Assembly (NCBI RefSeq): GCF_044762745.1
Contig: NZ_JBIWEX010000001.1
Coordinates: 248,001 to 312,000 of the forward strand
Origin: Psychrobacillus sp044762745
Lineage (GTDB): Bacteria; Bacillota; Bacilli; Bacillales_A; Planococcaceae
Direction of reading: 5' to 3'
Length of the DNA: 64,000 nucleotides
The notes below the pieces were generated by a model. That model saw only the letters and a program-made list of their open reading frames with translations. It searched no databases and had not been told where the DNA came from. The first letter of the stretch is position 1, and every line of letters starts with the position of its first letter. Made by a program: the position numbers and the translations under genes. Of this stretch, positions 34,679-42,503 are shown piece after piece.

Positions 34679-35692
34679 TTAAAGTTGCTTCATTTTTGCT
34701 AGCTCTGAAGCAACATCCAAGATCATATCTTCTTGTCCGCCGACTACCTTTCTTTTTCCTAATTCTATTAAAATGTCTCTTGGATCCAGACCAAATTTTT
34801 TTGCCGCCCGCTCGGAATGAATTAGAAAACTTGAATAGACCCCAGAGTACCCCAATGCCAAACTTCCTTTGTCAACAATTTGCGGCCTTTTCATGATTGG
34901 TGTCACGACGTTTTGTGCAAGGTCCATCATCTTATAAATATCAAGACCAGGGTTTTTTCCCATTAAATCCAATACCGCTGTTAAAACCTCTGTTTGTGTG
35001 TTGCCCGCACCTGCGCCCAAACCGCAAACACTACTGTCAATTCTTGTAGCACCTTCTTCAATCGCAATCAATGTATTTGCTACAGCAAGCGACAAGTTAT
35101 TATGTGCATGGAAGCCTACTTCACAAGTCAACTCTTGGCGGAGTGCTCGAACACGTTCCCTTACTTGATCCGGTAATAATGCACCCGCCGAATCAGTAAT
35201 ATAGACAGCCTCAGCTCCGTAGCTTTCCATGAGCTTTGCTTGTTCAACAAGTTTTTCAACCGGAGCTGAATGAGCCATCATCAGAAAACCTAATGCCTCC
35301 ATCCCAAGTTCTTTCGCTTTAGCAATGTGTTGAGCCGAAACATCTGCCTCTGTTACATGTGTAGCCACTCGCACTAACTTCGCCCCAAGTTCATGGGCTT
35401 GTTTTAATTCATGTACTGTCCCGATACCAGGTATAAGCAATACTGCAATTTTTGAAGATTTGGCCGCCGCAACGGCCGTTTCGATCAATTTCATTTCATC
35501 CACAAGGGATTTTCCATATTGTAAGGTCGATCCTCCTAATCCATCCCCATGACTCACTTCTATGTAATGCATTCCAGCTTCATCCAATGCCGTTACAACA
35601 GCGCCAACTTGCTCTTCTGTGAATTGATGCGATACCGAGTGGCTTCCATCACGAAGGGATACCTCCGTCAACTTTACTAACTTCTCCGTCAT
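34679..35692 (-). CDS. dmpG: 4-hydroxy-2-oxovalerate aldolase (DmpG/MhpE)
   Basis: This 337-residue TIM-barrel aldolase cleaves 4-hydroxy-2-oxovalerate to pyruvate and acetaldehyde. The HMGL-like motif LTEVSLRDGSHSVSHQFT carries the metal and catalytic residues. HVTEADVSAQHI, GFHAHNNLSLAVANTLIAIEEGATRIDSSVCGLGAGAGNTQTEVL and the C-terminal communication domain (GVYSSFLIHSERAAKKFGLDPRDILIELGKRKVVGGQEDMI) are complete. The start overlaps the dmpF stop by four bases. In known systems the aldehyde is channelled to DmpF. Confidence 0.94.
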   Translation of the reverse strand: MTEKLVKLTEVSLRDGSHSVSHQFTEEQVGAVVTALDEAGMHYIEVSHGDGLGGSTLQYGKSLVDEMKLIETAVAAAKSSKIAVLLIPGIGTVHELKQAHELGAKLVRVATHVTEADVSAQHIAKAKELGMEALGFLMMAHSAPVEKLVEQAKLMESYGAEAVYITDSAGALLPDQVRERVRALRQELTCEVGFHAHNNLSLAVANTLIAIEEGATRIDSSVCGLGAGAGNTQTEVLTAVLDLMGKNPGLDIYKMMDLAQNVVTPIMKRPQIVDKGSLALGYSGVYSSFLIHSERAAKKFGLDPRDILIELGKRKVVGGQEDMILDVASELAKMKQL

Positions 35693-36576
35693 TTCGTCAC
35701 CTCTTCTATTTCATGTAATATTCTTCGCGCTTGCTCTTCTGCCACTTTTACTGCCGCAGCTGTCATAATATCGAGATTTCCAGCATACACCGGAAAATAA
35801 TCTCCTGCTCCTTCAACTTCTAACAAAATTGTCACTTTGTCCTCATCAAATAGCAATTCTTGTTTTAATCGATAACCCGGAACATAACTTTGAACAACTT
35901 GAAGCATTTCGTTTACCGATTCTGTAATCGCTTCAGTATCCATGTTTTTCACTTGACAATAAACAGTATCCCTCATTAGTACCGGAGGCTCTGCTGGATT
36001 AATCAAGATAAGTGCTTTGCCTTTATCAGCTCCACCAACTTCTTCAATTCCCCTCCGAGTCGTAATAGTAAATTCATCAATATTTGCACGCGTCCCAGGT
36101 CCTGCACTTTTACTTGAAATAGTTGCTACAATCTCGGCATATGTAACATCTGCAACTCGATTCACTGCATGGATCATCGGGATTGTTGCTTGTCCGCCAC
36201 AAGTTATCATGTTTATGTTTGAAGCGGTATTAAACGTATTACCGTTGACCGCTGGAGAAACTAAAGGACCTACTGCAGCCGGTGTTAAGTCGATCGCTAT
36301 CTTATTTAACTCCTTTAATACTTCAGCGTTCACCAGATGTGCTTTTGCTGAAGTCGCGTCAAAAACAATTTCAGCCAAATCGGGATTATTCCTGATTGCA
36401 TCAATCCCATTACTAAATATTTGGTACCCACTTTCCTTTGCCTTCTTTAATCCGTCCGATTGAGGATCAATTCCTATAACTGCCGTTAAATTTAACAGTT
36501 GACTTCGTTCTAATTTGTACATCAAATCCGTTCCTATATTCCCCGAACCGATGATCGCCACATTGACTTTACTCAT
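35689..36576 (-). CDS. dmpF: Acylating acetaldehyde dehydrogenase (DmpF/MhpF)
   Basis: This enzyme of about 295 residues oxidises acetaldehyde with CoA and NAD+ to acetyl-CoA. The N-terminal VNVAIIGSGNIGTDLMYKL binds NAD. NMITCGGQATIPMIHAVNRVADVTYAEIVATISSKSAGPGTRANIDEFTITT carries the catalytic Cys. The ATG at 36576 is chosen because GGAG lies eight bases upstream; the GTG at 36585 is too close to it. It is the first gene of dmpFG, with its own promoter and a candidate IclR operator in the leader. No hydratase or upstream ring-cleavage gene is present nearby. Confidence 0.92.
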   Translation of the reverse strand: MSKVNVAIIGSGNIGTDLMYKLERSQLLNLTAVIGIDPQSDGLKKAKESGYQIFSNGIDAIRNNPDLAEIVFDATSAKAHLVNAEVLKELNKIAIDLTPAAVGPLVSPAVNGNTFNTASNINMITCGGQATIPMIHAVNRVADVTYAEIVATISSKSAGPGTRANIDEFTITTRRGIEEVGGADKGKALILINPAEPPVLMRDTVYCQVKNMDTEAITESVNEMLQVVQSYVPGYRLKQELLFDEDKVTILLEVEGAGDYFPVYAGNLDIMTAAAVKVAEEQARRILHEIEEVTK

Positions 36577-36781
36577 TTTCTCCACTCCAATTCTTTTAGA
36601 TTTGTAGTCCCTGTCTATTAATTCATCATCCGTAACACCCTAGCAATCTTTTATCCTGTTAAGTTATTTACTATTTGCTTCTTACCCACGATTTGAATAC
36701 GCTTTCATTTCAGAAAAATTAAGGGTAGTTAAAATAAAATTAACAGATTGAATTGACCTAAACGATAGAAAGCATTTATAG

Positions 36782-36796
36782 TTCGGCATTGACGAA
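36782..36796. promoter_or_regulatory. Candidate IclR operator in the dmpFG leader
   Basis: TTCGGCATTGACGAA matches 12 of 15 bases of the palindrome before the IclR gene (37815-37829). It lies about 20-35 bases after the inferred dmpF start point. Confidence 0.6.
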
Positions 36797-36822
36797 CATG
36801 ATTCGACGAAGCCGCTTACTAA

Positions 36823-36851
36823 AATATAATCAATACGCATTATTCTGTCAA
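36823..36851 (-). promoter_or_regulatory. sigma-A promoter of dmpFG
   Basis: On the minus strand TTGACA and TATATT are separated by 17 bases. The leader to dmpF is about 240 bases and contains the operator-like palindrome. Confidence 0.8.
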
Positions 36852-36895
36852 TACTAATAATTTGTATTTATTTTATTTTAACAATGGCTTTGCGA

Positions 36896-36929
36896 TAAAA
36901 AGGCCGTACGAGAAAATATCCCGTACGGC
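36896..36929 (-). terminator. Terminator of the IclR gene
   Basis: On the minus strand GCCGTACG pairs with CGTACGGC, followed by CTTTTTATC. It separates the regulator from the dmpFG promoter. Confidence 0.8.
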
Positions 36930-37036
36930 GGCGTGTATCTTAATTAATATGTTTTGCTTAATGATTGCCAGCTATGCACTGACGCAACACGAATGAATTC
37001 CCATAAATTTTTCGCTTAATCAGCTAATTGTCGCAG

Positions 37037-37798
37037 TCACCTTCTTGAACCAATATCCCGAGATATGTTTCGAGCAGCCTCTCTTATACACTTCTTAGCG
37101 ATTAAAATTTTTTCTTCTGTAAAACGGAATTTGGGTCCTGCCGTACTTACTGAACCAACAACTCTATGATTACTATCAAATATCGGTGCGGCTACACAAA
37201 ATAATCCCATTTCAATCTCTTCATCGTCCGTCGCATAGCCGCGCTCCCTAATTTTCTCTAATTCTTCAAGTATCTGATTCTTGTCTATAATTGTTTTTTC
37301 GGTATATGCAACCAATTCAGAGGAAAACAGGATCGATTTCTGAATATCTTTATCCAAATAGGCAAGTATTGCCTTTCCTACTCCAGTACAGTGTAGCGGG
37401 GCTTTTCTCCCCACTTGTGAATACATTCTTATTGCACTATCGCTTTCCTGCTTGTCGACATAGACTGCCTCATTGTTTTCAAATTTTACTAAGTGAACTG
37501 TTTCATCCGTTTGGCTAAATGCTTCTTTTAGATAAGGTCCCGCCTTCTCTTTAATATCTAACCCTTTACTTACGATATTCCCAAGTTCGAAAAGCCGAAT
37601 CCCCAATTTATATTTCTTCGTATCAACTTTTTGAACAAGATAGCCTCTCATAACTAATGTTTTAATGATTCCATGCACAGTGCTTTTAGGAAGTTCCATA
37701 CGATCACTGATTTCTAATATTCCTAATTCATCAGTGCCTTCATTAAACATCTCAAAAATTGTTAATGCACGATCTACAGACTGTATTGGTTTAGACAT
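37037..37798 (-). CDS. IclR-family transcriptional regulator
   Basis: This regulator of about 253 residues has the IclR winged helix (QSVDRALTIFEMFNEGTDELGILEISDRMELPKSTVHGIIKTLVMRGYL). The effector domain includes LHCTGVGKAILAYLDKD, RERGYATDDEEIEMGLFCVAAPIFDSNHRVVGSVSTAGP. The ATG at 37798 is preferred because GGGGG lies six bases upstream. The same palindrome is found after its own promoter and after the dmpFG promoter, so it probably controls both. The effector is unknown, likely a 2-oxo acid of this pathway. Confidence 0.9.
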   Translation of the reverse strand: MSKPIQSVDRALTIFEMFNEGTDELGILEISDRMELPKSTVHGIIKTLVMRGYLVQKVDTKKYKLGIRLFELGNIVSKGLDIKEKAGPYLKEAFSQTDETVHLVKFENNEAVYVDKQESDSAIRMYSQVGRKAPLHCTGVGKAILAYLDKDIQKSILFSSELVAYTEKTIIDKNQILEELEKIRERGYATDDEEIEMGLFCVAAPIFDSNHRVVGSVSTAGPKFRFTEEKILIAKKCIREAARNISRDIGSRR

Positions 37799-37814
37799 AA
37801 TCAACCCCCTACCA

Positions 37815-37829
37815 TTCGACATTATCGAA
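37815..37829. promoter_or_regulatory. Candidate autoregulatory IclR operator
   Basis: TTCGACATTATCGAA is a near-perfect palindrome between the promoter and the ribosome-binding site of the IclR gene, and it resembles the site in the dmpFG leader. Confidence 0.6.
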
Positions 37830-37848
37830 CCTAATTTAATTACTAAAA

Positions 37849-37877
37849 ATATAATAGAGGATTATGTCTTCTGTCAA
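37849..37877 (-). promoter_or_regulatory. sigma-A promoter of the IclR gene
   Basis: On the minus strand TTGACA and TTATAT are 17 bases apart (or TATATT with 18). The sequence TTGACAGAA is shared with the dmpFG promoter. Confidence 0.75.
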
Positions 37878-37919
37878 TACAAATCGTAAAATTTTCTAAA
37901 AACATCTCTTTAAAACTGA

Positions 37920-38228
37920 TCAGTATTCATCTATTTCTAGTTCTAACAAAGCAAAGCTTAACGACTTCCCGTGAGTATCCAACGTTAACGAAGTCGTTAC
38001 ACCTGTTGCCAAAGCTTGCGAACAAACAAACTGTAGTGCTTGAATGTTCTGAACGTCATATCGTATTACTTCTCCTTCTACAATGCCCTTTAAATGTTCC
38101 TTTACCACTTTCACAGTCAATCTCTCTTTTAATAATTCATAATCAGATGCTTCATAAGGGATGACGGATAATGTAATGGTGTTTCCTTTATCCCCTGTTC
38201 GACAATGCGCAATATCATAAAGTTTCAT
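37920..38228 (-). CDS. DUF4387 / AtuA C-terminal-like protein
   Basis: This 102-residue protein matches the small partner of AtuA, with LYDIAHCRTGDKGNTITLSVIPYEASDYELLKERLT at its start and a C-terminal strand-rich part. In some Pseudomonas AtuA proteins the equivalent domain is fused to the large one, so the two gene products probably form a complex. The start lies inside the end of the AtuA gene (14-base overlap), which indicates translational coupling. It is the last gene of the sigma-54 operon. Its biochemical role is not known. Confidence 0.85.
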   Translation of the reverse strand: MKLYDIAHCRTGDKGNTITLSVIPYEASDYELLKERLTVKVVKEHLKGIVEGEVIRYDVQNIQALQFVCSQALATGVTTSLTLDTHGKSLSFALLELEIDEY

Positions 38229-39543
38229 TGGCTATATACTCCTTTAACTCTGTTTGAAAACGGATAAAATCTCGATCGATAAAAGTAGAAACTACACCAA
38301 TTACTTCGTTTACTACTTTTCTAGCCCCTCCTCCACCTGCCGGGCCATTTGTATAAAGTGCTTCCACTTCTTCTCCAATTATCGCTGCTTCTGCCATTGT
38401 TTTTGCTTTTCCAGCAACCCTTAAACGTACTTCATAAGGATCCGTCTCTCGAAAGCTCTTCCGATGACAAGCATTTACTCCAATTAAATCAACCCTAAAT
38501 TCACCAAATAAGTGACAAATTCTTTCTCGTATAATGTCGCCTGCAAGATTTGCTCTTTCCCTTGCATTAGGACCTGCATAGGAGATTTCCCCCTCTCCAA
38601 TGTAACCAGCTTCATAGCCGATACTTACTTTTAAACTTTGTGGTTTGGCAAGCCCCACTTCTCCATCCACTTTTATTTGCCCACCGGATAAATCCTCTAG
38701 CTTAACTGAAGTAAAATCTGCAATGACATCGGGGGTAATATAGGCGTTTGGATCAATCACTTCATACAGCAACTGCTCTTTTGCAGTGTGTAGTGTGATT
38801 TCCCCCCCTGTATTTGCTACTTTTCTGAGCGTTGCCGAGCCATCCGCTACTACATCGGCAAAAGGAAAGCCTAAATGAGCCATATCCTTTATATCTTTTT
38901 TCCCTGGGTCTGCGAAATACCCTCCTGTTAATTGACCAGCACATTCCAATAAATGACCGATTACCGTTCCTTTAGCCATTAGATCATAATCGTCTAATGC
39001 CCATTTAAATTCATGAATCATCGGAGCCAAAAATAAAGAAGGATCCGCAATCCGACCTCCAATTATAATTTGTGCATCTGAATTTAAGGCTTCTAACAAA
39101 GCATCTACACCTATGTATGCATTTGCTGAAACTATTTGTCCATGTTCTTTTAAAGGTTTTCCTGTTTCCCAAGCTAGATCATCTGGAGAAACTTTAGTCA
39201 ACACATCGTCTCCTATTACAGCGGCAACTTTCATGGAGATATTTAGCTCTTTCGCAATTTCTATAATTTTATTTGCTCCAGCTATTGGATTTGCAGCACC
39301 CATATTTGTAATAATCCTCACCTTTTTCCCAGAAATCCTCGGAATAAGTGATCTCATTCGTTTTTCTAGTAACACATCATATCCAGTATGTGCATGTTGT
39401 TTTTTCCTTTTTTGCGCTAAAGCAATTGTTCTTTCTGCTAAACACTCTAATACTAAATAGTCTAAATTTGCTTGCTCTACTAATATTTCTGCTGGCTCAA
39501 TACGGTCACCTGCAAAACCAGCACCTGATCCAATTCGTATCAT
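38215..39543 (-). CDS. AtuA family protein (acyclic terpene utilization, DUF1446)
   Basis: This protein of 442 residues has the AtuA signature: IRIGSGAGFAGDRIEPAEILVEQANLDYLVLECLAERTIALAQ, RIITNMGAANPIAGANKI, VIGDDVL, IIGGRIADPSLFLAPMIHEF and ECAGQLTGGYFADPGKKD. AtuA was named from terpene degradation in Pseudomonas, but its catalytic role is uncertain and homologues occur in organisms that do not use terpenes. The ATG at 39543 is supported by GAGGTGA five bases upstream. It lies directly after a CitMHS carrier, so the substrate here is more likely a carboxylic acid (inference). Confidence 0.88.
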   Translation of the reverse strand: MIRIGSGAGFAGDRIEPAEILVEQANLDYLVLECLAERTIALAQKRKKQHAHTGYDVLLEKRMRSLIPRISGKKVRIITNMGAANPIAGANKIIEIAKELNISMKVAAVIGDDVLTKVSPDDLAWETGKPLKEHGQIVSANAYIGVDALLEALNSDAQIIIGGRIADPSLFLAPMIHEFKWALDDYDLMAKGTVIGHLLECAGQLTGGYFADPGKKDIKDMAHLGFPFADVVADGSATLRKVANTGGEITLHTAKEQLLYEVIDPNAYITPDVIADFTSVKLEDLSGGQIKVDGEVGLAKPQSLKVSIGYEAGYIGEGEISYAGPNARERANLAGDIIRERICHLFGEFRVDLIGVNACHRKSFRETDPYEVRLRVAGKAKTMAEAAIIGEEVEALYTNGPAGGGGARKVVNEVIGVVSTFIDRDFIRFQTELKEYIANETL

Positions 39544-39553
39544 CTCATTCACC

Positions 39554-40849
39554 TCAAATTGATATAGCGCCTGTTAGTAAAGCAACAATTGTCATAACAA
39601 TCGTTGTACCAAACGCCCATTTAAATATAAATTTCTGATGCTCAAACAAGTCAACCTTTGTCAACCCAATTAAAATAAATGTTGCCGCTGTTAAGGGACT
39701 TAACGGGAAACCAACTGTCATTTGACCAAGAATTGCTGCTCGACCAATTTCATGCGGGTTGATTCCTAGAGTCGAAGCGGTTTCACTAATAATTGGTAAT
39801 ACACCAAAATAGTATGCATCTGGTGTAAAAACTAAGCTTAAAGGCATGCTTGTAATAGCAACGATAGTAGGTAAATAATTTCCTAATGAGTCTGGTATTA
39901 AACGAACAAGTGCCGTGGCCATTTCCGCAATCATGCCCGTACCATTTAAAATGCCTGTAAAAATCCCCGCTGCAAAAATCATAGATGCAACTAATAGCAC
40001 ATTGCCTGCATGACTTAATATACGGGCTTGCTGATCCACATTCTTTGGATAGTTCACCGTTAAAGCAATAATGAATCCAACGATAAATACAACAGGCATC
40101 GGAAGCCAAACAAACAGTAAAGCACATATCATAAGTAATGTAAGAAATAAATTAAAGTAAAATAATTTAGGACGACGAATCTTTTTCGTTTCTTCATCTA
40201 ATTCCAAATTAAAATCTATATTCTCTAAATTAATAATGCCCAAACGTTTCCGTTCTTTCCGTCCGATTAAATAACTTGCAAACAATACCCAAGCAATTCC
40301 TGCGACCATCGCTGGGATTACGGGATTAAAAATATCTACGGCTTCCGCATTTAAAGTTGTCATCGCACGTGCAGTTGGTCCACCCCACGGGATAATGTTC
40401 ATAACGCCTGCCCCGAGCGCAACAACCCCTGCCAAAATAAGACGATTCATCCCCAATTTTTCATATATAGGTAGCATGGCTGTAATGGTAATCATAAAAG
40501 TAGCAGATCCATTTCCATCCAAATGAACAATCATTGCTAAAAATACCGTACCCATTACTACTTTTAGCGGGTCACCTTTTACGATTTGAATAATTTTTTT
40601 AATCATTGGATCAAATAATCCAACATCCATCATTAAACCAAAATACATAATTGCAAAAACTAGCATAATTCCTGTTGGAGCTACTTGTATTAATCCATCA
40701 AGCATTAATCCTCCAATTTCCGAACCAAATCCGCCAATTATACCAAAAATGATTGGAATAGTTACCAATGAAACGATGACAGATAATTTTTTTGTGAAAA
40801 TAGCTAATAAAAATACACCAATCGTTAAAAATCCTAATAAAGCTAACAT
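39554..40849 (-). CDS. CitMHS family carboxylate transporter
   Basis: This 431-residue carrier has about 12 hydrophobic helices and resembles the citrate-Mg2+:H+ symporters: GIMLVFAIMYFGLMMDVGLFDPMIKKII, FLAMIVHLDGNGSATFMITITAMLPIY, GAGVMNIIPWGGPTARAMTTL, and TPDAYYFGVLPIISETASTLGINP. The family imports citrate or related di- and tricarboxylates, often as metal complexes. It is the first gene of the operon and lies about 40 bases after a sigma-54 start point, so import and metabolism are switched on together by the neighbouring activator. Confidence 0.9.
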   Translation of the reverse strand: MLALLGFLTIGVFLLAIFTKKLSVIVSLVTIPIIFGIIGGFGSEIGGLMLDGLIQVAPTGIMLVFAIMYFGLMMDVGLFDPMIKKIIQIVKGDPLKVVMGTVFLAMIVHLDGNGSATFMITITAMLPIYEKLGMNRLILAGVVALGAGVMNIIPWGGPTARAMTTLNAEAVDIFNPVIPAMVAGIAWVLFASYLIGRKERKRLGIINLENIDFNLELDEETKKIRRPKLFYFNLFLTLLMICALLFVWLPMPVVFIVGFIIALTVNYPKNVDQQARILSHAGNVLLVASMIFAAGIFTGILNGTGMIAEMATALVRLIPDSLGNYLPTIVAITSMPLSLVFTPDAYYFGVLPIISETASTLGINPHEIGRAAILGQMTVGFPLSPLTAATFILIGLTKVDLFEHQKFIFKWAFGTTIVMTIVALLTGAISI

Positions 40850-40900
40850 CTAATTTCTCACTCCCTTTTTTAATACACCCCTTCGTGCAATTCAAGTAAT

Positions 40901-40917
40901 ATGCAAGTTCCATGCCA
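40901..40917 (-). promoter_or_regulatory. sigma-54 (-24/-12) promoter
   Basis: On the minus strand TTGGCATGGAACTTGCAT fits the consensus YTGGCACGRNNNTTGCW except for T in place of one C. TGGCA (-24) and TTGCA (-12) have the exact spacing. The start point would be near 40892, about 43 bases before the CitMHS gene. sigL is present at 29.7 kb and the activator gene lies just upstream. Confidence 0.88.
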
Positions 40918-40970
40918 ACTAAAAAGAACCTATCATCTACTTTATTTTTTACTTTTTCATTGTCACGATA

Positions 40971-40986
40971 TTCTAGTTTTTTAGAA
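40971..40986. promoter_or_regulatory. Candidate activator site 1 (TTCTA-N6-TAGAA)
   Basis: TTCTA and TAGAA form an inverted repeat with a 6-base spacer, about 60 bp upstream of the -24 element. In context it extends to ATTCTA/TAGAAT. Confidence 0.5.
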
Positions 40987-41017
40987 TCAAAGAATCAATT
41001 TGTTTTCTTTTCATAAT

Positions 41018-41053
41018 AAAAGCGCAATTTCACTAACGAAATTACGCTTTTAA
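41018..41053 (-). terminator. Terminator of the sigma-54 activator gene
   Basis: On the minus strand AAAAGCGTAATTTC pairs with GAAATTGCGCTTTT, followed by ATTATG. It lies after the activator gene and before the operon promoter. Confidence 0.7.
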
Positions 41054-41060
41054 AATCTTT

Positions 41061-41105
41061 TTCTAAAATTATAGAATAATTATTTATTATTCTATTATTT
41101 TAGAT
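41061..41105. promoter_or_regulatory. Candidate activator sites 2 and 3 (TTCTA-N6-TAGAW)
   Basis: TTCTA-AAATTA-TAGAA (41061-41076) and TTCTA-TTATTT-TAGAT (41090-41105) repeat the arrangement of site 1, about 150 and 180 bp upstream of the promoter. That is a normal enhancer distance. The same stretch also contains ATAGAATAAT-TATTT-ATTATTCTAT, a perfect 10-bp hairpin. Confidence 0.5.
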
Positions 41106-41112
41106 TGGAGTT

Positions 41113-42450
41113 TTATTCAAGTTCATACTTACTTATTTTATTATATAAACTGGCTAAGGAAATGCCTAAATTACTCGCTACTAATTTTCTACCTTCAATA
41201 TTCTTTTCATATCGTTTAAGCATTTGCTTTATGTACCTAGCTTCCGCTGATGCTACTACTGATTTTAACGTCCCATCAGTTTGAATTGAAACATCTACAT
41301 CCTGATTCTTCATAACTTCAGGCAAATGATCCATTTCAATTAATCCATTATCAGCTAAACAGGAAGCATAACTTATCATATTTTTTAATTCACGGACATT
41401 TCCCGGCCAATTATAGGATTGTAAAAACTGCATGACATCTTTACTTAATCGATAATTTGCCGGTAAAAAGCATTCTACTAGAAACGGGATATCCTCTCTT
41501 CGATTACGTAGTGGAGGTATCGTTAAATGGGCCACATTTAAACGAAAGTATAAATCTTGTCTAAATTTATTTTTTTGTGCCATTTGATTTAAGTCTTGAT
41601 GTGTCGCTGCAATAATTCGTACATCCACATTTATCTCTGTCGAACCACCTATTCTCCGTATTGTGCCTTCCTGTAAAACACGAAGTAAATTTGCTTGCAC
41701 ATTATAGGATAAGTCACCAATCTCATCTAGAAATAACGTACCTTTATTTGCCATTTCAAATAATCCAACTTTCCCCCCCTTTTTTGCACTAGTAAAAGCG
41801 CCATCTACATATCCAAATAACTCACTTTCGATAAGGGTATCTGGAATTGTAGCACAGTTTACAGCAATAAAGGGATGATTTCTTCTATCACTGGCGTCAT
41901 GAATGGATTGAGAAAATAGCTCTTTTCCTGTACCGCTTTCCCCTATTAATAGTACTGGCAAATTTGAATTTGCTATTTTTTTTGCAATATTTTTATTGTC
42001 GATCATCTCTTCATTTTGCGTAATAATTTGGTCGAACGTATATTTTACACTTGAAAGCTTCGAAATCTTTTCTTGTAATTCAATAACTTGCTTTACCTTC
42101 TTATTGAGTTCCTTCGATAAATCCTTTACTTCATTAATTCCTTTACAAACAGACACAGCACCAATAATTTTCCCATTATCTTCAATAGGCGCCATGTCTA
42201 CTACGTATGCACACCCATTAATTTCACGATAAATACCGACCCTTGATTTCCCGTCTTTCAATGTTTCTGGCAATTGAGCACCCGGTCTGTATTCAGAAAG
42301 TAACTTCCCTATAATTTCTTTTCCCACCCCTGTGATTCTAGAATATTCTGGGTTAATAAATTGAACTTTTTCAAACTCGTCTATGACTAATATTCCATCA
42401 TTTATTGATATAATCACTTGTTCCCACCATTTTGTTGAATAAATTCTCAT
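41113..42450 (-). CDS. sigma-54 enhancer-binding protein with PAS domain
   Basis: This protein of 445 residues has an N-terminal PAS sensor (IISINDGILVIDEFEKVQFINPEYSRITGVG), a helical linker, the AAA+ domain and a Fis-type helix-turn-helix. The AAA+ motifs are GESGTGKELFSQSIH (Walker A), GTLFLDEIGDL (Walker B) and the sigma-54-contact loop. That loop reads GAFTSA rather than the usual GAFTGA. The C-terminus (RYEKNIEGRKLVASNLGISLASLYNKISKYEL) is the DNA-binding helix-turn-helix. The ATG at 42450 follows GGAGGGG by four bases; 45 upstream codons are not supported. It probably activates the adjacent operon in response to a ligand bound by PAS. Confidence 0.92.
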   Translation of the reverse strand: MRIYSTKWWEQVIISINDGILVIDEFEKVQFINPEYSRITGVGKEIIGKLLSEYRPGAQLPETLKDGKSRVGIYREINGCAYVVDMAPIEDNGKIIGAVSVCKGINEVKDLSKELNKKVKQVIELQEKISKLSSVKYTFDQIITQNEEMIDNKNIAKKIANSNLPVLLIGESGTGKELFSQSIHDASDRRNHPFIAVNCATIPDTLIESELFGYVDGAFTSAKKGGKVGLFEMANKGTLFLDEIGDLSYNVQANLLRVLQEGTIRRIGGSTEINVDVRIIAATHQDLNQMAQKNKFRQDLYFRLNVAHLTIPPLRNRREDIPFLVECFLPANYRLSKDVMQFLQSYNWPGNVRELKNMISYASCLADNGLIEMDHLPEVMKNQDVDVSIQTDGTLKSVVASAEARYIKQMLKRYEKNIEGRKLVASNLGISLASLYNKISKYELE

Positions 42451-42484
42451 GATTCCCCTCCGTACTGTCCCGGTGACAAATACC

Positions 42485-42503
42485 ATTCCGGAAAATCCGG
42501 AAT
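42485..42503. promoter_or_regulatory. Palindrome upstream of the activator gene
   Basis: ATTCCGG-AAAAT-CCGGAAT is a perfect 7-bp-arm palindrome about 35 bp before the activator start codon. It may be an autoregulatory site. Its half-site differs from that of the three sites by the operon promoter. Confidence 0.4.
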
